A program made the position numbers and the translations under genes. Under the pieces are notes generated by a model, which worked only from the letters and a program-made list of their open reading frames with translations, had not been told where the DNA came from and searched no databases. This document shows positions 1 to 6,712 of a DNA stretch of 23,474 nt, piece by piece (within the stretch, counting starts at the first letter, position 1; each line of letters opens with the position of its first letter). Source of the stretch: a virus; IMG/VR virus record IMGVR_UViG_3300020439_000082, positions 1-23,474 of that record; one strand, written 5' to 3'.

Positions 1-652
1 TACGATACTGCTGTAGGTTCTGTAATTTTTCTTCAGTGCCTTGCATGTAGTTTGCAAATCTTCCAATACCAGCTTTTTGTAATGCATCATAGTCTGCTTG
101 TGTAAGTTTACTTGTATCAAAACCTGCAAGGTCTGCTAATTCTTTTAGAGATAATCCTGCACCTGACTCACTATCTGCAGATGTTGCTGCAAGAATTTGG
201 CTTTTATATGGGTCTTGTAGTCCACCATAAAAAGATTCTAATAAGCTTGATGTGGGCGTAGAGAATGGTGCCATAACATTACCCATAGGTGAACTACCAC
301 TAGTTGTCATAGTAGAGCCTGTTGGTGGTGCTACTCCTGTATTATCGTTAGGGTCTATCTCTCCATATGTTCCTACTCCTGTACCAACAGGGTCTCCTCC
401 TGCTTGGTCTGGGCCACCACCCAATGCATCAATCTGTAATGAAGCAGATAATTGTGATGGTGATTGTACATTCATAGAAGGTTGTGGTAATAATGGCTGT
501 CCAAAAACTCCCATATTATTTTGTATACTAGTGTTTATTGGAGACATCATATCCATAGGTCTTTCTGAATAATTAGGTTGATTATTCTTTTTCTTCATAC
601 CTGGAAACTGTAAACTTCCTAATGCTAGTAAATTATTTATTCCGTTTGCCAT
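1..652 (-). CDS. Virion-module protein of unknown function, cut by left edge
   Basis: The reading frame starts at an ATG and stays open to the first base of the window, giving about 217 residues of a longer protein. Its ATG shares one base with the stop of the preceding gene (TAATG), the junction style used through the whole window. It begins MANGINNLLALGSLQFPGM. Residues about 20-130 are rich in Gly, Pro, Ser, Asn and Gln and look disordered; the part after about 140 (SLLESFYGGLQDPYKSQIL onward) looks helical. I do not recognise a family. Its place after the nozzle-like and 505-residue proteins suggests an internal virion or ejection protein, which is inference. The missing C-terminus may carry the informative domain. 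Confidence 0.8.
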   Translation of the reverse strand, partial: MANGINNLLALGSLQFPGMKKKNNQPNYSERPMDMMSPINTSIQNNMGVFGQPLLPQPSMNVQSPSQLSASLQIDALGGGPDQAGGDPVGTGVGTYGEIDPNDNTGVAPPTGSTMTTSGSSPMGNVMAPFSTPTSSLLESFYGGLQDPYKSQILAATSADSESGAGLSLKELADLAGFDTSKLTQADYDALQKAGIGRFANYMQGTEEKLQNLQQYR

Positions 653-2169
653 TATTTCCTTCTAAACATGTTAGGGTTATTTCTTCTAAATCTTCTTTGG
701 TCTCTTCTGCTCATGTTATCAAACATTTGTTGTAAAGTTAAAGGCTCATTAATACCAGCAAACTGTGATAGAACATTATCTACAGACATTCCTTGTGGTT
801 GAGTAACAGACAATAAGCTGTCTACGGGTTGCGTATTGTAATCAAATTGAGCCCTAGTTCTACTCATTCCTAAATTTGTACTTTTTCTTTCTGGAGTTCT
901 AACTATTGTAGTATCTCCAAGTGCATCAACTGCATAGTTCATATAAGATGTACCATAAATTTTTTGTAAAGTTTCTGGGTCATATGTAATATTTGTTTGA
1001 AAAGCTCCTCCCCCTAAAGCTTTTTCAAATCCAGGTATAACCATGTCGCCTTCTATATCGTCAGACTCTCCTGACAGTAGAGGAACAGAAGGTCTTTCTG
1101 GTGCAGGAGTTAAACTCATATCAAGTGCCATATCTGGTTCTTCTAATGGAATACCAACAAGGGGTCTTTCTGGTTTAACCTTTACTTCTTCTTCTACCAA
1201 CTCATTTAGTATCTGATTTAATTCTGGACTTGCAGCACTATCTACGACTTCTCCAGGCATAGCATCTTTAATATCTGCTAATAATGTTCCGTCAACCATA
1301 ACCTCTAACGCTTCATTCTCTGCATTAACTACATCTGCTGCTGTCATAGGTATTTCTTCTACAACCATATCACCTGCAAAATCATCAACCTCAGAAGGTA
1401 TTCCCACACTTGGTCTTTGTAACATACTAAATACACTATCATCCAAACCAGCGTCTTTTTTTAATCTATTAAATTCATTAAAGTATCTTTGTTTTTCTGC
1501 TGGTATTACAGAGTCAAAGGCTTTTCTTAGTGCAGATGTACCTTTGTATTGTAACTCTTTAGTAACAGGGTCTCTTTCATATCGTTTCATAAACCCTACA
1601 GGATTTTTCATAAAGTTTGCAGATACTTCTGCTGAACCTGTTAGAAAGTCAAATAAATTTTTAGGCTTTAATTGCTCTTTTAAAGGGAGGCTACTAAACT
1701 TGTCTTTTAATTTTTTGATTTCAGGTAGCTCTGCTATCTGGTCCATCATCTTTTTAGATATTAACTTACCTGCGTTTGCAGAGAACTTCATGTCTTTCAT
1801 AAGTTTGTCAGACATTTCTCTAGCTTGTGAATCTATTTCAAGGGCAGCGTCTTTTAGTAAAGATACTTGGCTTGTGTCTATACCTCCATATGCTTTACTT
1901 CTCTGCCTGTCAGCATATGCAGAAGATGCAACACCTAATATAGCATCATCTAGTTTACCTGGTATAACCTTACTTAATACTTTTCCAATTCTGAATCCTC
2001 TTTTAGCTCTTTTCTTTGCTTTGGAAATTTTATCTAACCTTTTCTGCAACATGTTTTCTAGTATTACAGTTTCTGCTGCTTGAGTTTGAGCTAGATTTAA
2101 TAAAGCATTAGTGTGTGATTGACTATACTTTATATTGTTTTTCTTTTGAACTCTAGGATTAAAGGACAT
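652..2169 (-). CDS. Putative internal virion protein with three RPxVGIP-type repeats (505 aa)
   Basis: A 505-residue protein with no recognised family. The ATG at 2169 is preferred because AAAGGAG lies nine bases upstream; the frame also opens at a TTG at 2196, but that start has no such signal. Residues 1-130 are Lys/Arg-rich and helical (KAKKRAKRGFRIGKVLSKVI). The middle third is acidic and holds three imperfect copies of a segment with the form (Q/E)RPxV..P, an acidic patch and then (G/L)DM, near residues 251-270, 334-352 and 358-377. The C-terminus is strongly basic and ends RRFRRNNPNMFRRK. Order in the module and the charge pattern fit a protein packed in the virion or ejected with DNA, but no motif proves it. 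Confidence 0.85.
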   Translation of the reverse strand: MSFNPRVQKKNNIKYSQSHTNALLNLAQTQAAETVILENMLQKRLDKISKAKKRAKRGFRIGKVLSKVIPGKLDDAILGVASSAYADRQRSKAYGGIDTSQVSLLKDAALEIDSQAREMSDKLMKDMKFSANAGKLISKKMMDQIAELPEIKKLKDKFSSLPLKEQLKPKNLFDFLTGSAEVSANFMKNPVGFMKRYERDPVTKELQYKGTSALRKAFDSVIPAEKQRYFNEFNRLKKDAGLDDSVFSMLQRPSVGIPSEVDDFAGDMVVEEIPMTAADVVNAENEALEVMVDGTLLADIKDAMPGEVVDSAASPELNQILNELVEEEVKVKPERPLVGIPLEEPDMALDMSLTPAPERPSVPLLSGESDDIEGDMVIPGFEKALGGGAFQTNITYDPETLQKIYGTSYMNYAVDALGDTTIVRTPERKSTNLGMSRTRAQFDYNTQPVDSLLSVTQPQGMSVDNVLSQFAGINEPLTLQQMFDNMSRRDQRRFRRNNPNMFRRK

Positions 2170-2266
2170 CCAGGTTTTCTCCTTTGAATTTTTCAATAAA
2201 CCTTTGGGGTAAATTTACTACTTTATCGTCGACAAATGCAACTAAAATCTTACTTTGGAATAACAT
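2159..2266 (-). CDS. Possible 35-aa protein bridging two structural genes
   Basis: A short ATG frame covers the only gap between the 124-residue and 505-residue genes. It begins inside the end of the first and stops eight bases into the second. The product starts MLFQSKILVAFVDDKVV and ends FKGENLDVL, a plausible small strand-helix composition. No clear ribosome binding site precedes its ATG; only GACGG is near. It could be a real coupled mini-gene or a chance frame. The gap is otherwise unexplained in a genome that leaves almost no gaps. Confidence 0.35.
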   Translation of the reverse strand: MLFQSKILVAFVDDKVVNLPQRFIEKFKGENLDVL

Positions 2267-2624
2267 TTGTACCGTCTGCTGATTGTTCAAATTCATCTGC
2301 TTGGGTGTTAGCATTGCCAGATTCTGGAACAGAAGCAAAAAACTTTTGTCCTTCTGCTACTCTAACCCCACCTTTAAATATTCTTACTGCATTTTTTTGT
2401 GGTTTTTTTACATCTGAAAACTTTGCAAATGTTTTTACCTCTCTTAGTTCTGGACTACTAAACTCCAACTCAAACAATTTGCCAAACTCTTTTCTAATTA
2501 TTTTTAATCTACCTTGATGGTATTGTAATATCTCTTCACCATTCTTCATTTGATTAACAGATATAGGACCTCTTCTAACTTCTTTACTTGTACCTGCAAC
2601 TGTATGTGATTTAGTTCTTGCCAT
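2250..2624 (-). CDS. Small virion-module protein of unknown function (124 aa)
   Basis: The ATG overlaps the stop of the nozzle-like gene as TAATG, so translation is probably coupled to it. The N-terminal 40 residues are basic (MARTKSHTVAGTSKEVRRGP). The centre (GKLFELEFSSPELREVKTFAKF and the run to RIFKGGVRVAEGQKFFAS) looks beta-rich, and the last 25 residues are polar and probably flexible. There are no cysteines, signal peptide or membrane segments. I do not recognise the family. The neighbours suggest a minor tail or internal virion protein. Confidence 0.8.
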   Translation of the reverse strand: MARTKSHTVAGTSKEVRRGPISVNQMKNGEEILQYHQGRLKIIRKEFGKLFELEFSSPELREVKTFAKFSDVKKPQKNAVRIFKGGVRVAEGQKFFASVPESGNANTQADEFEQSADGTNVIPK

Positions 2625-4771
2625 TATCTTGCACCTCTAGGTCTAAATATTACTGTCATATCTTGTAACTCAAAGTCTGATTCTGCTGTACCAGCTACTC
2701 TTAACTGTATAGATTTTTTCTTTATTCTGTTAGCAGATGATATTTCAAACTTTGTAGTAATCATATCATTACTACTAGATAAAGTATTAGAATCAAATAA
2801 ATTTGTTGTTGCTGCTGCACCATCATACCCACCAGTAAGTGTAAGATTATCTCCATTTTTATGTGTCATATATACACTGTAAAATGTTTTATCTAATGAT
2901 GGCTCTCCCAAATCTGTCTCTGGTAATGTTATGTCTATTACTTGTGACTTTGAATCTGTATCATATCTTTTTACTGTATATGTATCGTTTGTGTCATCAG
3001 TGGTAAATTCTAAACATACCAACTCTTGTTCATAGCTAACAAGGTTTGTAACTTTTTTACTCACCAAAGTATTAGTATCGTTTAAGTTTGAAAAAGATTT
3101 GGTTGCTATGTCATATAGATACCCTTTACTATCTGTAGAATTACAATCTCCTATAACCATGATTTGATTCTTCTTAGGTATAAATCCTACAGCACAGCTT
3201 GTGCTTGTTATATTTGCTGCCCACAAATCTTCATCTATAGTATTGCTTATCTTTACAATGGTGTCAAAGAATCCAAACATCCCAAACTCATTCACCCAGA
3301 CTAGTCCTAGGTCAGACTTTGCTACAGCTGCTGGATGGCTAATACCTCTATTCTCAAACTCGCCTTCTACATACCAACCTGCATCAGAACCAGAAGATAT
3401 GTTGATAATAAATAATTTATTTTCTTTGTATACAAATAGTCTGTCTTGGAACTCTATAATCTTAACTATCTTATCTCCATCATTAGTTCCTACATCTATA
3501 AAATAAGACTGAGGAAAGGTGTCATATTTATTTACAGGGGTATATTGTATTCTATCACCCATTTCTTTTGTCACACCCTCACTATCTACATACAATACAT
3601 TACCAACAAAAGCTCTTTGATTTGCAACCACAGCAGTTTTATATGAGTAAGCTTCTTGACCATTAAATGTTATAGCTTTTTCATCTGGCAAAAATCCATT
3701 AATAGTAGCATAGGTATCAAGTGCAGGTGATTTTATAGCATAAGCTCTAGCATCTGTTTCTGCATTGTTGGTATCATTGGTTACCACATAGCCTGATTTG
3801 TCTATAAAGGCATCATATTCATCCGCTAATGAAGTTCTAGAACCTAATTCAAAGTTTACATCCAATAACATTCTATACTCATCATCTGGATTATTGTAAT
3901 TCTTTACATATATTCTCATTCCTTGTATAAATGGGCTAATGCTGTCATCTTTAATAGATAAACTAGCTAAAAAATATTGTGCATCTGCTATAGTTATAGC
4001 GTCAAAAGGTGTGTGCAATAAAGATTCTTGTCCACCAAAATAAACATAAGATATACCTACTGCATATATACCTTCTGGCCATAGTCCGTCATCCTTACTA
4101 GTACTTGAAGATAGTTTTAGTCTAAACTCTGCAGTAGGTGCTGCACCGTCTTCTACCCCAGAGGTAGGGTCAGCAGGACTAGCCAATGTTTCAAAGTCTG
4201 CTGTTACTGGTGCTGCCAAGCCACCATTGTAAAACTTCATTTGGTCTGTTACCGCAGAAGAATATACATCAGGGTGTACATCATTAGTCCTTTCTATTCT
4301 TACTAATGCTATTTGTTCATTTCCTGTGTTTCCAAAATCACTGTCTGCTACTCTTAATCCACCTTCTGCAAAGTAATACACAGGTTTTGCATCTGTTGCA
4401 CTACCTGAGGCTATTAGCGTAGCAGAGTCTATGGGTGTAGCACTGTTGAATGATGTATTGGTACTGACAAATACCTCTCCCTTAGGAGAAGTATATGCCA
4501 AGTATTCCCCACCATCTGCCCCACCAGTAGGAACTATATCACTACTGAATTTAAACAACCCATATCCAGCTTGGATTCCAGCATTACCATCATCTGTCAA
4601 TGTAATAGAACTTGCGAGGTTGTCGAACTTTCCAGTAGTTACGACTTTACCCATGTGTGAGACATTGACATTTGTAGCTTCTGCTAAAAATCCTTCAGCT
4701 AAATCCTTTTGAGAATCTTTATTATTTAAACCTAAGTCAAATCGTTTTATGTTAAATGATTGTTTTGGCAT
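2624..4771 (-). CDS. Tail nozzle / tail-stabilisation-like protein (715 aa)
   Basis: A 715-residue protein with almost wholly beta composition. The N-terminus (FNIKRFDLGLNNKDSQKDL, then FLAEATNVNVSHMGKVV) and the central stretch (KIVKIIEFQDRLFVYKENKL, then FIINI) match what I know of podovirus nozzle or tail tubular B-like beta-propeller proteins, which close the tail tip and hold packaged DNA. T7 gp12 is about 794 residues, so the size is comparable. The match is by pattern, not alignment. The ATG overlaps the lysozyme stop as TAATG, which places a tail gene straight after the lysis genes. No cysteine-rich or catalytic motif is visible. A P22 gp10-like stabilisation protein is the main alternative. 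Confidence 0.7.
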   Translation of the reverse strand: MPKQSFNIKRFDLGLNNKDSQKDLAEGFLAEATNVNVSHMGKVVTTGKFDNLASSITLTDDGNAGIQAGYGLFKFSSDIVPTGGADGGEYLAYTSPKGEVFVSTNTSFNSATPIDSATLIASGSATDAKPVYYFAEGGLRVADSDFGNTGNEQIALVRIERTNDVHPDVYSSAVTDQMKFYNGGLAAPVTADFETLASPADPTSGVEDGAAPTAEFRLKLSSSTSKDDGLWPEGIYAVGISYVYFGGQESLLHTPFDAITIADAQYFLASLSIKDDSISPFIQGMRIYVKNYNNPDDEYRMLLDVNFELGSRTSLADEYDAFIDKSGYVVTNDTNNAETDARAYAIKSPALDTYATINGFLPDEKAITFNGQEAYSYKTAVVANQRAFVGNVLYVDSEGVTKEMGDRIQYTPVNKYDTFPQSYFIDVGTNDGDKIVKIIEFQDRLFVYKENKLFIINISSGSDAGWYVEGEFENRGISHPAAVAKSDLGLVWVNEFGMFGFFDTIVKISNTIDEDLWAANITSTSCAVGFIPKKNQIMVIGDCNSTDSKGYLYDIATKSFSNLNDTNTLVSKKVTNLVSYEQELVCLEFTTDDTNDTYTVKRYDTDSKSQVIDITLPETDLGEPSLDKTFYSVYMTHKNGDNLTLTGGYDGAAATTNLFDSNTLSSSNDMITTKFEISSANRIKKKSIQLRVAGTAESDFELQDMTVIFRPRGAR

Positions 4772-5256
4772 TAATTATATTCACTCACTATATGTTTAAA
4801 GTGTTCTTCTGTACCAGCACCTTCTTCTGTGTTGTAATACTTTTTCCAGTAGTATGCTAGTCCGTCTACACCTGATTGCAACGGCTCTTGTATTCTCCAG
4901 TACTTAATTCTACAATGTAATATACCAGCAGCATTGTTAGTATGAAGCATCCAATCCCAAAAATCAGGGTCAGGGTTAGTGATATGAACACTATCAATAT
5001 TAAGAATAGAAGAAACTGCATCAACCAGTTCAGGGCGGTTTGCAATAAAGTTCTTACAGTTGTCCACTGCTGTATCTGGTTCAACTTGCCAAAAGCTTCT
5101 TGCAGGGCCTTGCCCAATCTGTCTAATATACTCATATCTACTCTCCACTAATCCTGTATTATATACTAATTCTATTGCAGTGTCTGAACAATACTTATCT
5201 CCAAGCTTATTACATACTTCTACAATTAACTCTTTCATTTGTTTTTGATTTACCAC
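4771..5256 (-). CDS. Lysozyme/transglycosylase-like endolysin (161 aa, GTG start)
   Basis: Predicted peptidoglycan-degrading lysis enzyme. It carries a putative catalytic Glu in GLVESRYEYIRQ (residue 38), followed by GQGPARSFWQVEP, which matches the Gly-rich, Gln-containing loop of lysozyme-fold and transglycosylase enzymes and resembles endolysins I recall from marine phages. The frame is open for 60 more codons upstream, but those lie inside the holin gene. The GTG at 5256 shares one base with the holin stop (TAGTG) and has GAGG eight bases before it; the same TAGTG junction occurs at 15986. An ATG at 5238 is the other candidate and lacks a good binding site. There is no signal peptide, so release through the holin is expected. 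A second frame with membrane segments lies inside this gene. Confidence 0.8.
   Translation of the reverse strand: MVNQKQMKELIVEVCNKLGDKYCSDTAIELVYNTGLVESRYEYIRQIGQGPARSFWQVEPDTAVDNCKNFIANRPELVDAVSSILNIDSVHITNPDPDFWDWMLHTNNAAGILHCRIKYWRIQEPLQSGVDGLAYYWKKYYNTEEGAGTEEHFKHIVSEYN
4866..5135 (-). CDS. Possible embedded membrane protein inside the lysozyme gene (89 aa)
   Basis: An 89-residue frame lies wholly within the lysozyme gene in another reading frame of the same strand. Its ATG is preceded by GGAG with seven bases between, as good a ribosome binding site as most genes here have. Residues 1-36 form an amphipathic helix (ILDRLGKALQEAFGKL) with no long hydrophobic run. Residues about 38-75 are almost continuously hydrophobic, enough for two helices in a hairpin, and the tail is polar with Cys 86. 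Nested lysis genes are known in phages (the Rz/Rz1 pair), and no spanin pair is otherwise obvious. Alternatively it is an overlap artefact, since shifted frames of AT-rich genes often look hydrophobic. Confidence 0.35.
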   Translation of the reverse strand: MSILDRLGKALQEAFGKLNQIQQWTTVRTLLQTALNWLMQFLLFLILIVFISLTLTLIFGIGCFILTMLLVYYIVELSTGEYKSRCNQV

Positions 5257-5627
5257 TATGCTGACCTCTTCACCTTCTCGTATGTTCTTAGACCACCCAG
5301 CCCAAGCATCCCCATTAGGACTGTAGTCAATGTACTCATATCGAATACTGGTAGCTCCATTGGATTCCCAGTTGATGATAAGATAAACATTAAAAATGGC
5401 TGCAAGACAAAGTGGTAGCACAATGCAACTCCACATGTCCAGCCTACGAAAGGCCTCCAGCCACTTACAAATAAACTTGAAGAACCTGCTTCTACCTTGT
5501 TTACTTCTATTTGTGCTTTGTTTATTTCCTGTATTAATTGTGCTTTCTCCTCCTTATCTAAAGTAAACTTATCTACATGACCAGCTACTTTATCTATTAT
5601 ATTAGCAACAACATTTAATTTAGGCAT
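5256..5627 (-). CDS. Holin, GTA-type 3TM family-like (123 aa)
   Basis: Predicted inner-membrane holin that lets the downstream lysozyme reach the cell wall. Residues 1-48 are polar and helical. A first hydrophobic segment spans about 58-83 (GWRPFVGWTCGVALCYHF and on) and a second about 98-115, ending GMLGLGGLRTYEKVKRSA. The sequence GWRPF-x-GW followed later by LGLGGLRTYEK is the pattern I know from the family named for gene transfer agent holins (GTA_holin_3TM). The ATG shares a base with the preceding 48-residue gene (TAATG), and the stop shares a base with the GTG of the lysozyme gene. That order is the classical lysis pairing. Family assignment is from memory of the motif. Confidence 0.8.
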   Translation of the reverse strand: MPKLNVVANIIDKVAGHVDKFTLDKEEKAQLIQEINKAQIEVNKVEAGSSSLFVSGWRPFVGWTCGVALCYHFVLQPFLMFILSSTGNPMELPVFDMSTLTTVLMGMLGLGGLRTYEKVKRSA

Positions 5628-5773
5628 TATTTCTTACCCTTCTTGATTTTTTTTAACTTGTTTTTAATTTCGTGAAAGCTATCATCTTGTTTACATGGAC
5701 AAAATGGTCTGAAATCACACCACACTTGCCTAAGTACAAAACCTATAACCATTCCACATATTAATTCTAACAT
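5627..5773 (-). CDS. Small Cys-containing membrane protein leading the lysis group (48 aa)
   Basis: A 48-residue protein with a strong ribosome binding site (AGAAGGAGAG just before the ATG) and a stop that overlaps the holin ATG as TAATG. Residues 1-18 are hydrophobic (MLELICGMVIGFVLRQVW) and can span a membrane. They are followed by CDFRPFCPCK with three cysteines and then a Lys-rich tail (KNKLKKIKKGKK). It is the first gene after the promoter at 5844-5872. Position suggests a lysis accessory such as an antiholin or small spanin-like protein, but no lipobox or known motif supports a precise role. Confidence 0.75.
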   Translation of the reverse strand: MLELICGMVIGFVLRQVWCDFRPFCPCKQDDSFHEIKNKLKKIKKGKK

Positions 5774-5789
5774 ATTCTCTCCTTCTTCT

Positions 5790-5817
5790 ATAAGGTACCC
5801 TACATAAGGTTACCCTA
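5790..5817 (-). repeat. Tandem 14-bp repeat in lysis-group leader
   Basis: Two adjacent copies read ATAAGGTACCCTAC and ATAAGGTTACCCTA on the plus strand and differ by one inserted T. Each half is close to a palindrome around GGTACC or GGTTACC. They lie between the predicted transcription start and the ribosome binding site of the 48-residue gene, so they would be in the 5' untranslated region. A protein-binding site or RNA element is possible; no family is recognised. Confidence 0.6.
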
Positions 5818-5828
5818 ATATGGCTTCC

Positions 5829-5844
5829 TTGAAGTGTTCTTCAA
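5829..5844 (-). promoter_or_regulatory. 16-bp palindrome at the predicted start site (operator-like)
   Basis: The sequence TTGAAGTGTTCTTCAA is a perfect six-base inverted repeat around four bases. It touches the downstream edge of the -10 box and covers the expected transcription start. There is no T-run after it, so it is a poor intrinsic terminator. Placement is typical of a repressor operator, which is inference. Confidence 0.5.
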
Positions 5845-5872
5845 AGATAAGCCGTTTTTGTAGTTTTGTCAA
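5844..5872 (-). promoter_or_regulatory. Sigma70-like promoter for the lysis/tail genes
   Basis: On the minus strand TTGACA (perfect -35) is followed after exactly 17 bases by TATCTT (four of six for -10). It begins a few bases after the stop of the 79-residue gene, in the largest gap inside the lysis and small-protein region (102 bases, 5774-5875). It would transcribe the 48-residue gene, holin, lysozyme, nozzle-like protein and on to the left edge. It is the best host-type promoter I found in the window. Confidence 0.6.
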
Positions 5873-5875
5873 TAT

Positions 5876-6115
5876 TTATTTTCTATACCTTGCAGTTTTC
5901 TTTGCAATACTTTTTGGTTGTTTAACAAACTGTTTACCTTTTTTACCACCTTTAGCCTTAGCTCTATTGGTAGCTGCTCTTTCAGCAGGTGTTAAAGCTT
6001 TCCATGCTGCATCAGGTAAATATCTTTTTAATCCCCTGCTTGGTTTTCCATCTGAAGTTCTCCATTTTTGTTTACCCCAGTTCTTCAAACTTTGTTGAGA
6101 TTTTTTCAATGCCAT
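5876..6115 (-). CDS. Small basic protein, LPDAAWKAL...KTARYRK type (79 aa)
   Basis: A 79-residue Lys/Arg-rich protein: SLKNWGKQKWRTSDGKPSRG, then RYLPDAAWKALTPAERAATN, a Lys/Gly stretch, and GKQFVKQPKSIAKKTARYRK. I recall close relatives in many marine phages as a domain of unknown function (possibly DUF5872; not checked). The ATG overlaps the preceding stop as TAATG. No membrane segment or cysteine is present. Charge suggests nucleic-acid contact, perhaps in the virion, but nothing proves this. It is the last of four basic genes in a row, directly before the lysis promoter. Confidence 0.85.
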   Translation of the reverse strand: MALKKSQQSLKNWGKQKWRTSDGKPSRGLKRYLPDAAWKALTPAERAATNRAKAKGGKKGKQFVKQPKSIAKKTARYRK

Positions 6116-6315
6116 TACTTGTAACCTCCACCTGCAGCTTTATATGCCTTAGCTAACATTTGAGCCTTACGAGCTGACCACTGTCCAGGTCTACCACCTT
6201 TACCACCAGCTTTAATTCGTTGAAATATTCGTTTTCTCATCCCAGGTTTAGTATAGTTACCTGCTTCATTAACTCTTGACTTACCTACTTTTTTTCTTTT
6301 TATTCTTTTAGCCAT
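6115..6315 (-). CDS. Small basic protein, GQWSARKAQ type (66 aa)
   Basis: A 66-residue basic protein beginning MAKRIKRKKVGKSR, with KPGMRKRIFQRIKAGGKGG and GQWSARKAQMLAKAYKAAGG before the end. The GQWSARKAQ and KAGGGYK pattern is one I recall from phage proteins of unknown function in marine samples. An ATG two codons earlier at 6321 is possible. The one at 6315 is chosen because it shares a base with the previous stop (TAATG), as its neighbours do. The C-terminal half should form a helix; the N-terminal half is a Lys/Arg tail that could bind DNA or RNA. Confidence 0.85.
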   Translation of the reverse strand: MAKRIKRKKVGKSRVNEAGNYTKPGMRKRIFQRIKAGGKGGRPGQWSARKAQMLAKAYKAAGGGYK

Positions 6316-6608
6316 TACCATTTTACCTTATTAGCCCAGTAAGCTGCACTCATCTTACCTTTGGCTATGTTTCTTCTATGTCTTGCTTTAAAACTTTTTC
6401 TTTTCATTTTAATTCTTCGAGACTCTCCCGCCTTTGGTTTACCAGCAGTCTTAGCTCCTTGTTGTCCGAACCTAATAGTCTTTACCTTACCACCCTCTTT
6501 AGCCACTACGATATGTGATTTTTTTGGGTGATTAGGAGTTCTCTTTGGTTTATTAAAACCAGATACACCAGCTCTTTTTAGCCTAGGGTCTTTCTTTCTT
6601 ACTGCCAT
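6315..6608 (-). CDS. Small basic protein, KARHRRNIAKGKMSAAYWANKVKW type (97 aa)
   Basis: A 97-residue basic protein. It contains AGVSGFNKPKRTPNHPKKSH, a short beta-like segment HIVVAKEGGKVKTIRFGQQG, then KAGESRRIKMKRKSFKARHR and a conserved-looking end MSAAYWANKVKW. I remember this ending in proteins of unknown function from many tailed phages, including marine ones. It starts at ATG within TAATG after the 34-residue gene and ends in TAATG with the next. Its wide spread suggests a shared virion or packaging role; the actual function is not known to me. Confidence 0.85.
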   Translation of the reverse strand: MAVRKKDPRLKRAGVSGFNKPKRTPNHPKKSHIVVAKEGGKVKTIRFGQQGAKTAGKPKAGESRRIKMKRKSFKARHRRNIAKGKMSAAYWANKVKW

Positions 6609-6712
6609 TACTTTCTCTTTTTCTTACTATTCATAATCTTTTTCTGTAAAAACTTTGGTAAAGTCTTTTGTTTTTTTGTTAAAGATTTTTTCTTCTTTGT
6701 ATGCTTAGGCAT
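6608..6712 (-). CDS. 34-aa Lys-rich mini-protein
   Basis: A 34-residue frame begins MPKHTKKKKSLTKKQK and ends IMNSKKKRK; about half the residues are Lys or Arg. The ribosome binding site AAGGAG stands eight bases before the ATG, the start overlaps the thioredoxin-like stop and the end overlaps the next start, both as TAATG. Those three signals make it a convincing gene despite its size. It is the first of four consecutive basic proteins. No family recognised. Confidence 0.75.
   Translation of the reverse strand: MPKHTKKKKSLTKKQKTLPKFLQKKIMNSKKKRK

Noticed and set aside
252-572. 106-residue plus-strand open frame near the left edge
   Set aside because: The minus-strand gene running to the edge explains this stretch; its start is coupled (TAATG) and its direction agrees with all neighbours.
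1544-2083. 179-residue plus-strand open frame
   Set aside because: It is antisense to the well-supported 505-residue gene and shows no binding site or recognisable domain.
2170-2196. TTG start for the 505-residue protein
   Set aside because: The ATG at 2169 has AAAGGAG nine bases upstream, and no such site serves the TTG.
4942-5248. Two plus-strand frames (69 and 62 residues) across the lysozyme gene
   Set aside because: They have no ribosome binding site in context and oppose the direction of every supported gene.
5257-5436. Longer lysozyme start with 60 extra N-terminal residues, including a hydrophobic stretch that could pass for a signal
   Set aside because: The extension lies entirely in the holin gene in another frame; the GTG at 5256 has a good binding site and the coupled TAGTG junction.
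5829-5844. Palindrome read as an intrinsic terminator for the basic-protein genes
   Set aside because: The stem is only six mostly A/T pairs and no T-run follows; the position on the promoter fits an operator better.
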